Notes: a model not told the origin generated them from the letters alone. Counted from the stretch's first letter, positions 54,755 through 63,553 are shown. The stretch: DNA of 64,000 nucleotides from Enterobacter ludwigii (GCF_001750725.1 NZ_CP017279.1:3534001-3598000); one strand, 5' to 3'. Translations and numbers: made by a program.

Positions 54755-56665
54755 GTGCGATTTCCGAACCAACGTTTAGCGCAACTTTTCGATCTGTTGC
54801 AAAACGAGACGCTGCCGCAGGACGAACTGGCGCAGCGGCTGTCGGTCTCCACGCGAACCGTCCGCGCTGATATCACCGCCCTGAACGCGCTGCTGGCGAG
54901 CCACGGTGCGCAGTTTATTCTCAGCCGCGGCAATGGCTATCAGCTCAAAATTGACGATGCAGAACGCTATCAGCAGCTTCAGTCCTCACACCCGCGCGCG
55001 CTGCGCATTCCCCGCACCGGGCCGGAGCGCGTGCACTATCTGGTGGTCCGTTTTCTTACCTCCGCGTTTTCGCTCAAGCTGGAGGATCTGGCGGATGAGT
55101 GGTTTGTCAGCCGTGCGACGCTGCAAAGTGACATGGTGGAAGTGCGCGAGTGGTTCCACCGCTATAACCTGACGCTGGAAACCCGACCGCGCCACGGCAT
55201 GAAGCTGTTTGGCAGCGAGATGGCGACCCGCGCCTGTCTCACCGATCTGCTCTGGGAGCTGGCGCAGCAGGATAGCCTGAACCCGCTGGTGACCGACGTT
55301 GCGCTCAATGCGGGGGTGGCGGAGCAGATGGTTCCCGTGCTGCACGATGCGCTGACGCGGCATCACATTCGTCTGACTGACGAGGGCGAGCTGTTCCTGC
55401 GCCTGTACTGTGCGGTGTCGGTGCGTCGCATCAGCGAGGGCTATCCGCTGCCGGAATTTCACGCAGAAGATGTGGCCGAGAATGTCCGTGAGGCGGCGAA
55501 AGACATCGCTGTGACCATTCAACAGCTGGCGGATAAAGCGCTTTCGCCTTCAGAAGAGAGCTGGCTCTGCGTTCACATCGCGGCACGTCAGATCCAGGAG
55601 ATTGCCCCCAGTGCCATCAATGCCGATGACGACGAAGCGCTGGTCAATTACATCCTGCGCTACATCAATACCCACTATAACTACAACCTGCTCAGCGACG
55701 AGCAACTGCATGCGGATTTGCTCACCCACATCAAAACCATGATCACCCGCGTGCGCTATCAAATCATGATCCCGAATCCGCTTTTGGATAACATCAAGCA
55801 GCACTACCCGATGGCGTGGGATATGACCCTCGCGGCAGTGTCGAGCTGGGGGAAATACACGCCGTATGTGATCAGCGAAAACGAGATCGGTTTCCTGGTG
55901 CTGCATATCGGCGTCGGGCTGGAGCGCCACTACAACATCGGCTACCAGCGCCAGCCGCGGGTGCTGTTAGTTTGCGATGCCGGGAATGCGATGGTCCGGA
56001 TGATTGAAGCGGTGCTGCAGCGCAAATATCCGCAGATTGAGGTGACCCGCACGCTCACGCTGCGCGAGTATGAGCTGGCGGAACCGATCGGCGAAGACTT
56101 TGTTATCTCGACCGCCCGGGTGAGCGAAAAGTCTAAACCGGTGGTGATGATCGCCCCGTTCCCGACGGACTACCAGCTTGAGCAGATAGGTAAGCTGGTG
56201 CTGGTGGACCGAACCCGCCCGTGGATGCTGGATAAATACTTCGATGCCGCCCATTTTCGCATTATCGACAGGCCGATTGACCAGCAAACGCTGTTCCGGG
56301 AGCTGTGCGAGCAGCTCGAAGAAGAGGGGTTTGTTGGCGCGGAGTTTCTGGATTCGGTGGTTGAGCGAGAGGCCATCGTCAGCACCATGCTGGGCGACGG
56401 CATTGCGCTGCCGCACTCCCTCGGGCTACTGGCACAAAAAACGGTGGTTTATACCGTGCTGGCACCACAGGGTATTGCCTGGGGGGATGAAACCGCCCAC
56501 GTGATTTTCCTGCTCGCCATCAGCAAGCGCGAGTACGAAGAGGCGATGGCGATTTACGATATTTTCGTGACTTTCCTGCGTGAGCGCGCCATGTCACGGC
56601 TGTGCAGTTGCAATGATTTCGCCGGGTTTAAAGCGGTGGCGATGGAGAGTGTGAGCCGGTTTTGA
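54755..56665 (+). CDS. PRD/EIIB/EIIA transcriptional activator (MtlR/ManR type)
   Basis: A 636-residue PTS-controlled regulator. HTH_11 at 4-60 (LPQDELAQRLSVSTRTVRAD), second Mga-type HTH at about 85-150, PRD1 at about 185-285, PRD2 at about 290-395 with H325 and H384, EIIB(Gat)-like domain at about 400-490 with C407 (VCDAGNAM), and EIIA(Fru)-like domain from about 500 with H554 (LPHS). PRD1 seems to lack its first histidine (LRLYCAVSVRR). It starts at GTG 54755 with AGAGGA before it. It likely activates the operon from 48016, although the transporter is not a recognisable PTS. Confidence 0.9.
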   Translation: MRFPNQRLAQLFDLLQNETLPQDELAQRLSVSTRTVRADITALNALLASHGAQFILSRGNGYQLKIDDAERYQQLQSSHPRALRIPRTGPERVHYLVVRFLTSAFSLKLEDLADEWFVSRATLQSDMVEVREWFHRYNLTLETRPRHGMKLFGSEMATRACLTDLLWELAQQDSLNPLVTDVALNAGVAEQMVPVLHDALTRHHIRLTDEGELFLRLYCAVSVRRISEGYPLPEFHAEDVAENVREAAKDIAVTIQQLADKALSPSEESWLCVHIAARQIQEIAPSAINADDDEALVNYILRYINTHYNYNLLSDEQLHADLLTHIKTMITRVRYQIMIPNPLLDNIKQHYPMAWDMTLAAVSSWGKYTPYVISENEIGFLVLHIGVGLERHYNIGYQRQPRVLLVCDAGNAMVRMIEAVLQRKYPQIEVTRTLTLREYELAEPIGEDFVISTARVSEKSKPVVMIAPFPTDYQLEQIGKLVLVDRTRPWMLDKYFDAAHFRIIDRPIDQQTLFRELCEQLEEEGFVGAEFLDSVVEREAIVSTMLGDGIALPHSLGLLAQKTVVYTVLAPQGIAWGDETAHVIFLLAISKREYEEAMAIYDIFVTFLRERAMSRLCSCNDFAGFKAVAMESVSRF

Positions 56666-56687
56666 GAGACGTTATCCAGAATTCGAT

Positions 56688-56725
56688 GTAATGCAAATGT
56701 AATGCTAAAATGCATTACGCATTCG
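56688..56725 (+). promoter_or_regulatory. relBE operator
   Basis: Direct and inverted copies of GTAATGC (56688-56694 and 56699-56705) and GCATTAC (56712-56718), the inner pair six bases apart, with TAAAAT as a possible -10. This is a typical autoregulatory site for RelB/RelBE. Confidence 0.65.
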
Positions 56726-56742
56726 ATTTCACTGGAGGCATA

Positions 56743-56985
56743 ATGGCCACGCTGAACGTCCGTCTGGATGACAAACTCAAAAACGAGGCTTATGCCGTGC
56801 TTGAAAAACTCAATATCACGCCAACGGAAGCCGTTCGGTTACTGTTTCAGTACGTTGCGGAGACGGGGCGTATGCCGGTGAAAACGGTCACTGTTAGCGA
56901 CAGTGAAGATGAACTCATACAGACAGTCCGGGAGCGGCTGGCTAATCCGCAAAAAGGAATTAAGGTTAGGCTGGATGACTTATGA
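56743..56985 (+). CDS. relB: RelB/DinJ-family antitoxin
   Basis: An 80-residue ribbon-helix-helix antitoxin: MATLNVRLDDKLKNEAYAVL, then the helix LNITPTEAVRLLFQYVAETG, with an acidic toxin-binding tail (ERLANPQKGIKVRLDDL). It is preceded by GGAGG. It overlaps the toxin gene by 11 bases, the usual coupling that keeps antitoxin in excess. The module sits at the 3' end of the accessory insertion, beside nrdG. Confidence 0.92.
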   Translation: MATLNVRLDDKLKNEAYAVLEKLNITPTEAVRLLFQYVAETGRMPVKTVTVSDSEDELIQTVRERLANPQKGIKVRLDDL

Positions 56986-57259
56986 ACTCGTATTTGATCC
57001 GAGGGCGTTCAAGGAGTGGACCAGGCTGGGTGATACCGTAAAAAATCAGTTTAAGAAGAAGCTTGCGAACGTGTTGGTGAACCCCAGGGTTGAATCGGCT
57101 CGCCTGTATGGCCTGCCTGATTGCGACAAGATAAAACTCAGATCCCAGGGTTATAGTTTGGTCTATCAGGTTCATGACAACGTTGTGACGGTATGTGTTA
57201 TTACTATCGGTAAGAGAGAGAAATCAGCCGTTTATCATGACGCAAACAAACGGCTTTAG
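56975..57259 (+). CDS. relE: RelE-family mRNA interferase toxin
   Basis: A 94-residue toxin that aligns without gaps to E. coli RelE (FDPRAFKEWTRLGDTVKNQF, PDCDKIKLRSQGYSLVYQV, IGKREKSAVY). RelE cleaves mRNA in the ribosomal A site. Catalytic residues K52, K54, R81 and Y87 are kept, but R61 is replaced by Ser (GYS for GYR). Activity may be reduced or altered. The start codon lies within relB. It is convergent with nrdG, three bases away, with no terminator in between. Confidence 0.92.
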   Translation: MTYELVFDPRAFKEWTRLGDTVKNQFKKKLANVLVNPRVESARLYGLPDCDKIKLRSQGYSLVYQVHDNVVTVCVITIGKREKSAVYHDANKRL

Positions 57260-57262
57260 CGA

Positions 57263-57727
57263 TCACCGCAAATGATGCACAACCTGGTTGCTACTGCCGC
57301 GCCAGATCAGCGCAGGGTCTTTTAAATCCTGCACAAACTTGCCGTCAACCAGCACGTTAATCAAATCCACCACTTCCCTCTGTTCAGCATTCAGTTCTTC
57401 AAGCTTATAACCCGTCCAGACCCAGATATCCTTGCCTGCACATTCGCGGCGAATGCGTTTTATCAGCTTCAGAATGTCCGGCACGTTTTGCGGGTGAAGC
57501 GGGTCGCCACCGGAGAGTGAAATCCCCTGGCGATGAATGCGCGTGTCGTTGAGATCGTGGATGATCCGCTGTTCCATTTCCGCGGTGAACGGCAGGCCTG
57601 AATTTACGCGCCAGGTGCTTTTGTTGTAACAGCCGGGGCATTCATGGACGCAGCCTGAGACAAACAGGGTGCAGCGGGTGCCGGGGCCGTTGACGATGTC
57701 GACGGGATAGTATTGATGATATCGCAT
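57263..57727 (-). CDS. nrdG: Anaerobic ribonucleotide reductase-activating protein NrdG
   Basis: Radical-SAM activase of 154 residues that makes the glycyl radical on NrdD. The [4Fe-4S] cluster cysteines are C26, C30 and C33 (GCVHECPGCYNK), a CxxxCxxC motif. The SAM-site GGDPLHP stretch follows. The start MRYHQYYPVD at 57727 gives the E. coli length. It follows nrdD with a 138-base gap holding a paired palindromic repeat. Confidence 0.97.
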   Translation of the reverse strand: MRYHQYYPVDIVNGPGTRCTLFVSGCVHECPGCYNKSTWRVNSGLPFTAEMEQRIIHDLNDTRIHRQGISLSGGDPLHPQNVPDILKLIKRIRRECAGKDIWVWTGYKLEELNAEQREVVDLINVLVDGKFVQDLKDPALIWRGSSNQVVHHLR

Positions 57728-57759
57728 AAGAAGATGTCCAGAGTGTGTGTGCGCGGGTG

Positions 57760-57851
57760 CCCTCACCCCAGCCCTCTTCCACAGGGAGAGGGGGAAAACG
57801 TAGGTGCGCGTTCGGTTCCCTCTCCCTGAGGGAGAGGGGTAGGGTGAGGGG
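57760..57851. repeat. Paired-palindrome repeat, copy 3 (nrdD-nrdG)
   Basis: Outer arms CCCTCACCCC (57760-57769) and GGGTGAGGGG (57842-57851) enclose CCCTCTTCC/GGGAGAGGG and CCCTCTCCC/GGGAGAGGG hairpins. It is the same design as the copies at 36803 and 53487. Confidence 0.87.
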
Positions 57852-57865
57852 AAACCCCCGACGCC

Positions 57866-60004
57866 TTAACCGATCTGCCCATTCCCCAAATGCTTCACGC
57901 GTCGCTTAACCTCTTCCTGCTTACCGGCGTTAAACGGACGCGCATCGGGACTTCCGAGATAGCCACACACGCGGCGGGTCACCGAGACGCGAGCCGCATC
58001 GTGGTTACCGCATTTCGGGCAGGTGAAGCCTTTGCTGGTGCACTCAAACTCACCGGTAAAGCCACACTCGTAGCACTCGTCAATCGGGGTGTTGGTCCCG
58101 TAATACGGCACGTGCTGATAGCTGTAATCCCAGACATCTTCCAGCGCCTTCAGGTTGTGCTGAATGTTAGGATACTCGCCGTAGCAGATGAAGCCACCGT
58201 TCGCGACGGGCGGATACGCGGCTTCAAAGTCGATCTTGTCGTAAGGGTTCACCTTCTTCTCCACGTCGAGGTGGAAGCTGTTGGTGTAGTACCCTTTGTC
58301 GGTTACCCCTTCGACAATGCCAAATTCAGCGGTATCCAGGCGGCAGAAACGGTCACACAGGTTTTCACTCGGGGTGCTGTACAGGCTGAAGCCGTAGCCG
58401 GTTTCGTCTTTCCACTGGTCAACCGCATCGCGCAGGCGCTGAACAATGGCGACACCTTTTTCACGCAGGGCGTCGCTGTCATACATGTGCTGGTTGCCGA
58501 ACAGCGCGTTGATCGTTTCGTGAATACCGATGTAGCCCAGAGAAATCGACGCGCGACCATTTTTGAAGATCTCCGACACGTCATCGTCCGCCTTCAGGCG
58601 CACGCCGCAGGCCCCTTCCATATACAGGATGGGCGCAACGCGGGCTTTCACCCCTTCCAGACGCGCGATACGGGTCATGAGGGCCTTTCGTGCGAGCTGC
58701 AGACGTTCGTCCAGTAGCGCCCAGAAGGCCGCTTCGTCGCCTTTGGCTTCGAGGGCGATACGCGGCAGGTTGAGGCTGATCACGCCGAGGTTGTTACGGC
58801 CGTCGTGAACCTGTTCGCCGTTTTCGTCTTCATACACGCCGAGGAAGCTGCGGCAGCCCATCGGCGTTTTAAACGAGCCGGTCACTTTGACTACCTGGTC
58901 GTAGTTCAGGATGTCCGGGTACATGCGCTTGCTCGCACACTCCAGCGCCAGCTGTTTGATGTCGTAGTTAGGATCGCCAAACTTGTGGTTCAGGCCGTCG
59001 CGGATAGCGAACACCAGTTTCGGGAACACCGCTGTCTTACGGTTTTTACCAAGCCCGGAGATACGGTTGCGCAGGATAGATTGCTGAATCAGGCGTGATT
59101 CCCAGCTGGTACCCAGACCAAAACCGAAGGTCACAAACGGCGTCTGACCGTTGGCGGTATGCAGGGTGTTCACCTCGTATTCCAGCGACTGGAACGCGTC
59201 GTAGCACTCTTTTTCGGTACGGGAGTGCGCGTAGCCCTCGGCGTCCGGGATTTGCCATTCTTCAGCGGTTTGACGGTGTTTATTGAAGCTTGCCGTGACG
59301 AACGGTGCCAGTACTTCATCAATGCGGTTAATGGTGGTGCCGCCGTAAATATGGCTGGCGACCTGAGCGATAATCTGCGCTGTGACCGCAGTGGCCGTGG
59401 AGATCGATTTTGGCGGCTCAATCTCGGCATTACCCATTTTAAAACCGTGGGTCAGCATGCCTTTCAGGTCGATGAGCATGCAGTTGAACATCGGGAAGAA
59501 GGGCGAGTAATCGAGATCGTGATAGTGGATCTCACCGCGCTCATGCGCCGAGACCACGTCGCGCGGCAGCAGGTGCTGACGGGCATAGTGTTTGGCAACA
59601 ATACCGGCCAGCAGGTCGCGCTGGGTGGGGATCACTTTGCTGTCTTTGTTGGCATTTTCATTCAGCAGGGCGGAGTTGGTCTGCTCCACCAGGCCACGAA
59701 TCTCCTGATTAAGACGACCGCGTTTCTCACGCTGAACGTCCCGATCGTGGCGGTATTCGATATAGGCGCGGGCTAACTGCTTGTAGGGGCCCGCCATCAA
59801 CTGGTTTTCAACCGCGGTCTGGATCTCATTGATATCGACCTGGCTGCGTTCGTTCATCTGGCTGCTAACGACTTCTGCGACGGTGGCGCAGTAATCTGCG
59901 TCATCGACACCCGCTGCTTTAGCTGCACGCAGAATGGCTTCCTGGATGCGCTCTGATTTAAACGGCACTTTACAGCCATCACGTTTCATCACATGCGGTG
60001 TCAT
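57866..60004 (-). CDS. nrdD: Anaerobic ribonucleoside-triphosphate reductase NrdD
   Basis: Class III ribonucleotide reductase, 712 residues as in E. coli, making dNTPs without oxygen. It has an N-terminal ATP-cone (about 3-92) for allosteric control, a catalytic barrel and a C-terminal zinc site (CYECGFTGEFECTSKGFTC, CPKCG). The glycyl-radical loop RRVCGYLGSPDARPF is present. The ATG at 60004 has GGAG five bases upstream. The upstream gap holds FNR- and NrdR-like sites. Confidence 0.98.
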   Translation of the reverse strand: MTPHVMKRDGCKVPFKSERIQEAILRAAKAAGVDDADYCATVAEVVSSQMNERSQVDINEIQTAVENQLMAGPYKQLARAYIEYRHDRDVQREKRGRLNQEIRGLVEQTNSALLNENANKDSKVIPTQRDLLAGIVAKHYARQHLLPRDVVSAHERGEIHYHDLDYSPFFPMFNCMLIDLKGMLTHGFKMGNAEIEPPKSISTATAVTAQIIAQVASHIYGGTTINRIDEVLAPFVTASFNKHRQTAEEWQIPDAEGYAHSRTEKECYDAFQSLEYEVNTLHTANGQTPFVTFGFGLGTSWESRLIQQSILRNRISGLGKNRKTAVFPKLVFAIRDGLNHKFGDPNYDIKQLALECASKRMYPDILNYDQVVKVTGSFKTPMGCRSFLGVYEDENGEQVHDGRNNLGVISLNLPRIALEAKGDEAAFWALLDERLQLARKALMTRIARLEGVKARVAPILYMEGACGVRLKADDDVSEIFKNGRASISLGYIGIHETINALFGNQHMYDSDALREKGVAIVQRLRDAVDQWKDETGYGFSLYSTPSENLCDRFCRLDTAEFGIVEGVTDKGYYTNSFHLDVEKKVNPYDKIDFEAAYPPVANGGFICYGEYPNIQHNLKALEDVWDYSYQHVPYYGTNTPIDECYECGFTGEFECTSKGFTCPKCGNHDAARVSVTRRVCGYLGSPDARPFNAGKQEEVKRRVKHLGNGQIG

Positions 60005-60163
60005 GATCACTCCATTTTTAAAAACAGGTTATCCACAAAGGTGGAGAAGTGTTCACCGGGCGTATTGTCAGCCAGGCCAGAGACTTCCCTCGTTCCCAAC
60101 GCGTGTTATCCACAATTCCGGAGAGCTGAGTCGCCGTCTTGTTGTTGGAATAGTAGACGATAA

Positions 60164-60220
60164 ATACAATATGTTGGGTCGGCGTGCATTTTAAGTTCTA
60201 CATATAGTGATTTGCATCAA
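60164..60220 (-). promoter_or_regulatory. nrdDG control region: two NrdR-like boxes and an FNR site
   Basis: ATACAATATGTTGG (60164-60177) and, on the other strand, TCACTATATGTAGA (60210-60197) each fit 11 of 14 positions of the NrdR box. GTGAT-TTGC-ATCAA (60207-60220) fits the FNR site TTGAT-N4-ATCAA with one mismatch. FNR activation and NrdR repression of nrdDG are established in E. coli. The remaining gap to 60371 holds only the terminator below. Confidence 0.6.
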
Positions 60221-60339
60221 ACATGTTTGCGATTTATTTGATTCAGAACAAAGTAAAAAGACGAGAGTACAAACGACGGGCACTCCAGCGTTTGTAAGGA
60301 CGAGAGGGAAAATTCTGATTAATTATTCAACAAAAACAA

Positions 60340-60364
60340 GCGCTCAGCAGCATGTGCCGAGCGC
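60340..60364 (-). terminator. Terminator of the GH38-PTS operon
   Basis: GCGCTC (60340-60345) pairs with GAGCGC (60359-60364); on the minus strand it is followed by TTGTTTTTG. Confidence 0.7.
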
Positions 60365-60371
60365 CGGTCGG

Positions 60372-60944
60372 TTAACTCACCCCGCATGCCCAGTTCAGTC
60401 CGGCCTGGAGAAAGGCTGCCGCCGCAATACTCCCGAGTATCAGCGGGATAACAAGTGAGCGCCCGGGTTCGGCGTCCGCGTTTTGTGGCGTTTCTCTGCG
60501 CAACGCGGACAGCGCTTCTTCGCCGGTGCGCGCCGCCAGAAGCGCGTTACGCACCCGCTCTTCCGCCAGCGAACTGGTCAGCGTCGTCAGCAGCTGCATA
60601 TGCGTACTGCCGGCCTCGGCGTGTGGAATGGCGAGCAGAAAAACCATCCTGACCGCTTCATCGCCTTCCAGCCCCGGCCAGATAACCGGCTCATCAAAAA
60701 GCGCCAGGCAAAACGCCGCCTGCTGCACCGCGTCTGATTTACCGTGCGGAACGGCCAGCGCTTCGCCCAGCGCGGTGGGACCTTCACTTTCGCGGTGTAA
60801 GACGCTCTGGATAAAGGCGTCTTTATCGGTGATGACGTTTCGCCCGACAAGCGGTTCGGAGAGCCAGCGGATCAGCGCTTCAGGCGTGCGGCAGGGTGGG
60901 TTAATAAACACCAGTTCGGGGTGCGTGAGTTCAAGCAAGTTCAT
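60372..60944 (-). CDS. Fructose-type PTS EIIA protein with C-terminal membrane segment
   Basis: A 190-residue protein. Residues 1-150 form an EIIA(Fru/Mtl) domain with the phosphorylatable histidine H67 in AVPHGKS and the family stretch FLLAIPHAEAGSTHMQLLTTL. After a polar linker (RRETPQNADAEPGRS) there is one hydrophobic helix (LVIPLILGSIAAAAFLQAGL). EIIA proteins of this family are normally soluble or fused to EIIB/EIIC, so the single membrane tail is unusual. It starts one base after the mannosidase stop codon. It probably passes phosphate to the EII protein encoded from 63554. Confidence 0.85.
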   Translation of the reverse strand: MNLLELTHPELVFINPPCRTPEALIRWLSEPLVGRNVITDKDAFIQSVLHRESEGPTALGEALAVPHGKSDAVQQAAFCLALFDEPVIWPGLEGDEAVRMVFLLAIPHAEAGSTHMQLLTTLTSSLAEERVRNALLAARTGEEALSALRRETPQNADAEPGRSLVIPLILGSIAAAAFLQAGLNWACGVS

Positions 60945-60945
60945 G

Positions 60946-63543
60946 TTAAGCCTCAATCAAAAAATCACAGGTCGCAGAAGGGGGGATCATCGTCACCGAT
61001 GGTACGTGTTCTTCCAGATAATTGAGCTGGGGACGCTCTGCCAGGCCAGCCGGAACAGGGACAGGCTGCGTCCCGGCGTTGAACACGCGGGCGATCGTGC
61101 CAGGCGATCGTTGCGCATGAGGCAGGGCTGAAAGAACGAGCGGTTCCGGTAAGGCGAATAACGAAAATTCTGCCGGCAGCGTGCGTTCGGGCAGGCGCAG
61201 CGAAAAACGCTCAAGCCGGTTATCGAGGGTATGCAGCGTTTGCCGTTGATAGGTGAAGGGGTGACCCGTCGCCTGATTCTCCAGCTGGCGCAGCGTCAGA
61301 TGGTCTGCGTTATCGGCCAGCGCCACGGTGAAGGAAAAGTGCAGCGGTTTGAGCAGCTGCGCATCGGGCGTATCGACCACCGTATTGTTAATGCCAGATG
61401 CCCGGCCGGGTCGCCAGTCAAGATCGCTGCGCCCCAGTACGCCGGTTGATTTGAATAAGGTCAGGGCAATGACTGCCGGATCGCGTCCAATAACCTGAAA
61501 CTCTTTCATGCCGCGGCTATTCACGACCAGCGCTTTGCCCGCTTGCGCGATAGCGATAATGCCCTCGCTGGTTTCGATATCCACGGGCTTCTCACGATAG
61601 CGCTCCTGCCAGTGAGTCTCGTCGTACCCCGTTTCGCGCTCGATTATTGAGAACGGCTGCGAGGCGAGGGAGTGACGGGTGCAAATATCGCTGTTGATCA
61701 GTAAACGCAGCCGGTGATCGCAGTGGCTGTTTACCAGCGAGCTATCAACATGCAGGTTCGGATCGTCGTGACGTAACTCGCACACTATGCGCATTGATAA
61801 CGGCGCGCGGGTATTTTCCCGGCGTCCAGCGAGATCCGGCGGCAGCGACATGATCGCCTCAAGCACCATCGTTTGGCAAAGAGGGGTTTTGCTGCAGTCG
61901 ATCATCGTGAAATGCGCGCAGCGCGTCGGTTCATCGCCCGGGAGCGGCGAGAAATCATAGCTGTCTCCGGCATCCGCGCAGTCTTCAAGACTGAATAACG
62001 ACGTGATGCGCCTGGCGTTGCGCTTGTCTTCAAGCACCAGCGTACCGGCCTCCAGCGTCAGTCGATAAACCGTATTCTCTATCGCCTCTCCTTTCGCGGC
62101 GCAGGTCCTGGCAAACGGAGCCGGCGTGTCTTTTAGGTTGACGGTGATATAGCCCACCGGCGGCAGGAGAGGCGTCTGCAGAACAACATGCCAGCGGAAA
62201 TAAGGCGGAAGGTGCGTTTCGCGTTCACCCTCACAGGTGAGGGAGATGGCCGTTCCTCCGGGTAACGTCTCGCATTCCAGAACGTCGAAGGGCAGCGGCT
62301 GGCCCTGATACGTCAGGGTGATATTGTCGGCCCGACTGTACAGGGTGGTGTGGATCACGCAGCGGGTCGGGGTGGCCAGCGGGTTGAAAATGAGCAGGTC
62401 CCCCTCCTGACAGCATGCGGCGGCCAGTGACTTCACCACCAGATTCCACAGGCTGTGACAAAGCTGCTCTGTCTGCTCGAGTCGATGAAGAATGTCGCGG
62501 TTAGTGGCATCGCTGTTGCAGCCGCCCATGGAGTCGTGGGCATGGCTTCGCAGAAGCTTCTTCCAGAGGGTGTCCACAATCGGGAGCGTGACCGGAATGC
62601 CCTGATGACGCGCCATGGCGATGGTGGGCTCCAGCTGTCGCAGGATGAACTGCTCGATGTCGGCATTTTTCTTTTTGATATCGTAACGCACAGACCCGAT
62701 CGTTTTGTGAATGCGGGTGTAGCGCGGCGATTTCAGCTCACCTTCCCATAACGCCAGCTGTTCCCGTTTTGTGCGCAGCAGATCGACGTACTGCTCCAGC
62801 GAGCTGAGAACGTAACGGTCCTTCGTGGGAGAGTGCGCGCTGGCAGCCTGCAGGATATGCGGCAGCGCCGGGTCGATGCTGACCTGATCGCCGCCGCAGG
62901 GCAGGAGCAGGTCGTCAATCTGCGACCGTGAACGCAGCAGATCCACCATCGGGTAGATCTTGCCGTGCAGATGGCTGGCCTCCGCGCGCATATTCTTGGC
63001 CGCACCATACCCCAGCGCCATTGCACAGGCGATGATGGTTGCACCTGACGGCGCGCGCCAGAGAAACTGGCTGTTTTTGGCCTGAGTGTCGTGGTCGACA
63101 CCGCGCCAGAAAACGATATTATCGATATTGCAGCCCTGCAAAATCGTGGGCATCTGCGCGTTATGCCCAAAGGTATCCGGCAGATAACCGACCTGCATGG
63201 CATGCCCCAGCGCCCGAGCGGCGAAGATACCGTACTTGAGGTTGCGGATAATCGATTCGCCGTGAACGTTGTAGGTATCCGTCTGGGTGAACCACGGCCC
63301 GACAAACACGCTTTTCTCCCTGACCAGTTTTTCCAGCCGGGGCCGGTAATCGGGATTGATGGCGAGAAAGTCATCCACCACCGCCATCTGCCCGTCAAGG
63401 TGATAGCACTGCCAGGCCGGATCCTGCTCCAGCGTCTCGATGACCTCCGCAAAGTTGTATGACGCCAGCACCATGCTGTCCTGGCGGGTGAAATACCACT
63501 CCTGATCCCAGTGGGTATGGGCTATGACGTGGATCTGGCTCAT
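60946..63543 (-). CDS. GH38 alpha-mannosidase (mannosylglycerate hydrolase-like)
   Basis: An 865-residue cytosolic glycoside hydrolase of family 38. Metal-site motif HTHWDQEWY (9-17), catalytic nucleophile D123 in GYLPDTFGH, and a further metal histidine in SHAHDSMGGCNSD. It is similar in length and layout to E. coli MngB (877 residues), which cleaves 2-O-(6-phospho-mannosyl)-glycerate, but clearly diverged. Flanked by PTS genes, it likely acts on a phosphorylated mannoside imported by them; the exact substrate is open. No signal peptide. Confidence 0.88.
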   Translation of the reverse strand: MSQIHVIAHTHWDQEWYFTRQDSMVLASYNFAEVIETLEQDPAWQCYHLDGQMAVVDDFLAINPDYRPRLEKLVREKSVFVGPWFTQTDTYNVHGESIIRNLKYGIFAARALGHAMQVGYLPDTFGHNAQMPTILQGCNIDNIVFWRGVDHDTQAKNSQFLWRAPSGATIIACAMALGYGAAKNMRAEASHLHGKIYPMVDLLRSRSQIDDLLLPCGGDQVSIDPALPHILQAASAHSPTKDRYVLSSLEQYVDLLRTKREQLALWEGELKSPRYTRIHKTIGSVRYDIKKKNADIEQFILRQLEPTIAMARHQGIPVTLPIVDTLWKKLLRSHAHDSMGGCNSDATNRDILHRLEQTEQLCHSLWNLVVKSLAAACCQEGDLLIFNPLATPTRCVIHTTLYSRADNITLTYQGQPLPFDVLECETLPGGTAISLTCEGERETHLPPYFRWHVVLQTPLLPPVGYITVNLKDTPAPFARTCAAKGEAIENTVYRLTLEAGTLVLEDKRNARRITSLFSLEDCADAGDSYDFSPLPGDEPTRCAHFTMIDCSKTPLCQTMVLEAIMSLPPDLAGRRENTRAPLSMRIVCELRHDDPNLHVDSSLVNSHCDHRLRLLINSDICTRHSLASQPFSIIERETGYDETHWQERYREKPVDIETSEGIIAIAQAGKALVVNSRGMKEFQVIGRDPAVIALTLFKSTGVLGRSDLDWRPGRASGINNTVVDTPDAQLLKPLHFSFTVALADNADHLTLRQLENQATGHPFTYQRQTLHTLDNRLERFSLRLPERTLPAEFSLFALPEPLVLSALPHAQRSPGTIARVFNAGTQPVPVPAGLAERPQLNYLEEHVPSVTMIPPSATCDFLIEA

Positions 63544-63553
63544 TGCGCTCTCC

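Noticed and set aside
57760..57851. CRISPR-like or IS-end interpretation of the CCCTC/GAGGG repeats
   Set aside because: Copies are single, not regularly spaced, carry no spacers, and have no transposase or target-site duplication nearby.
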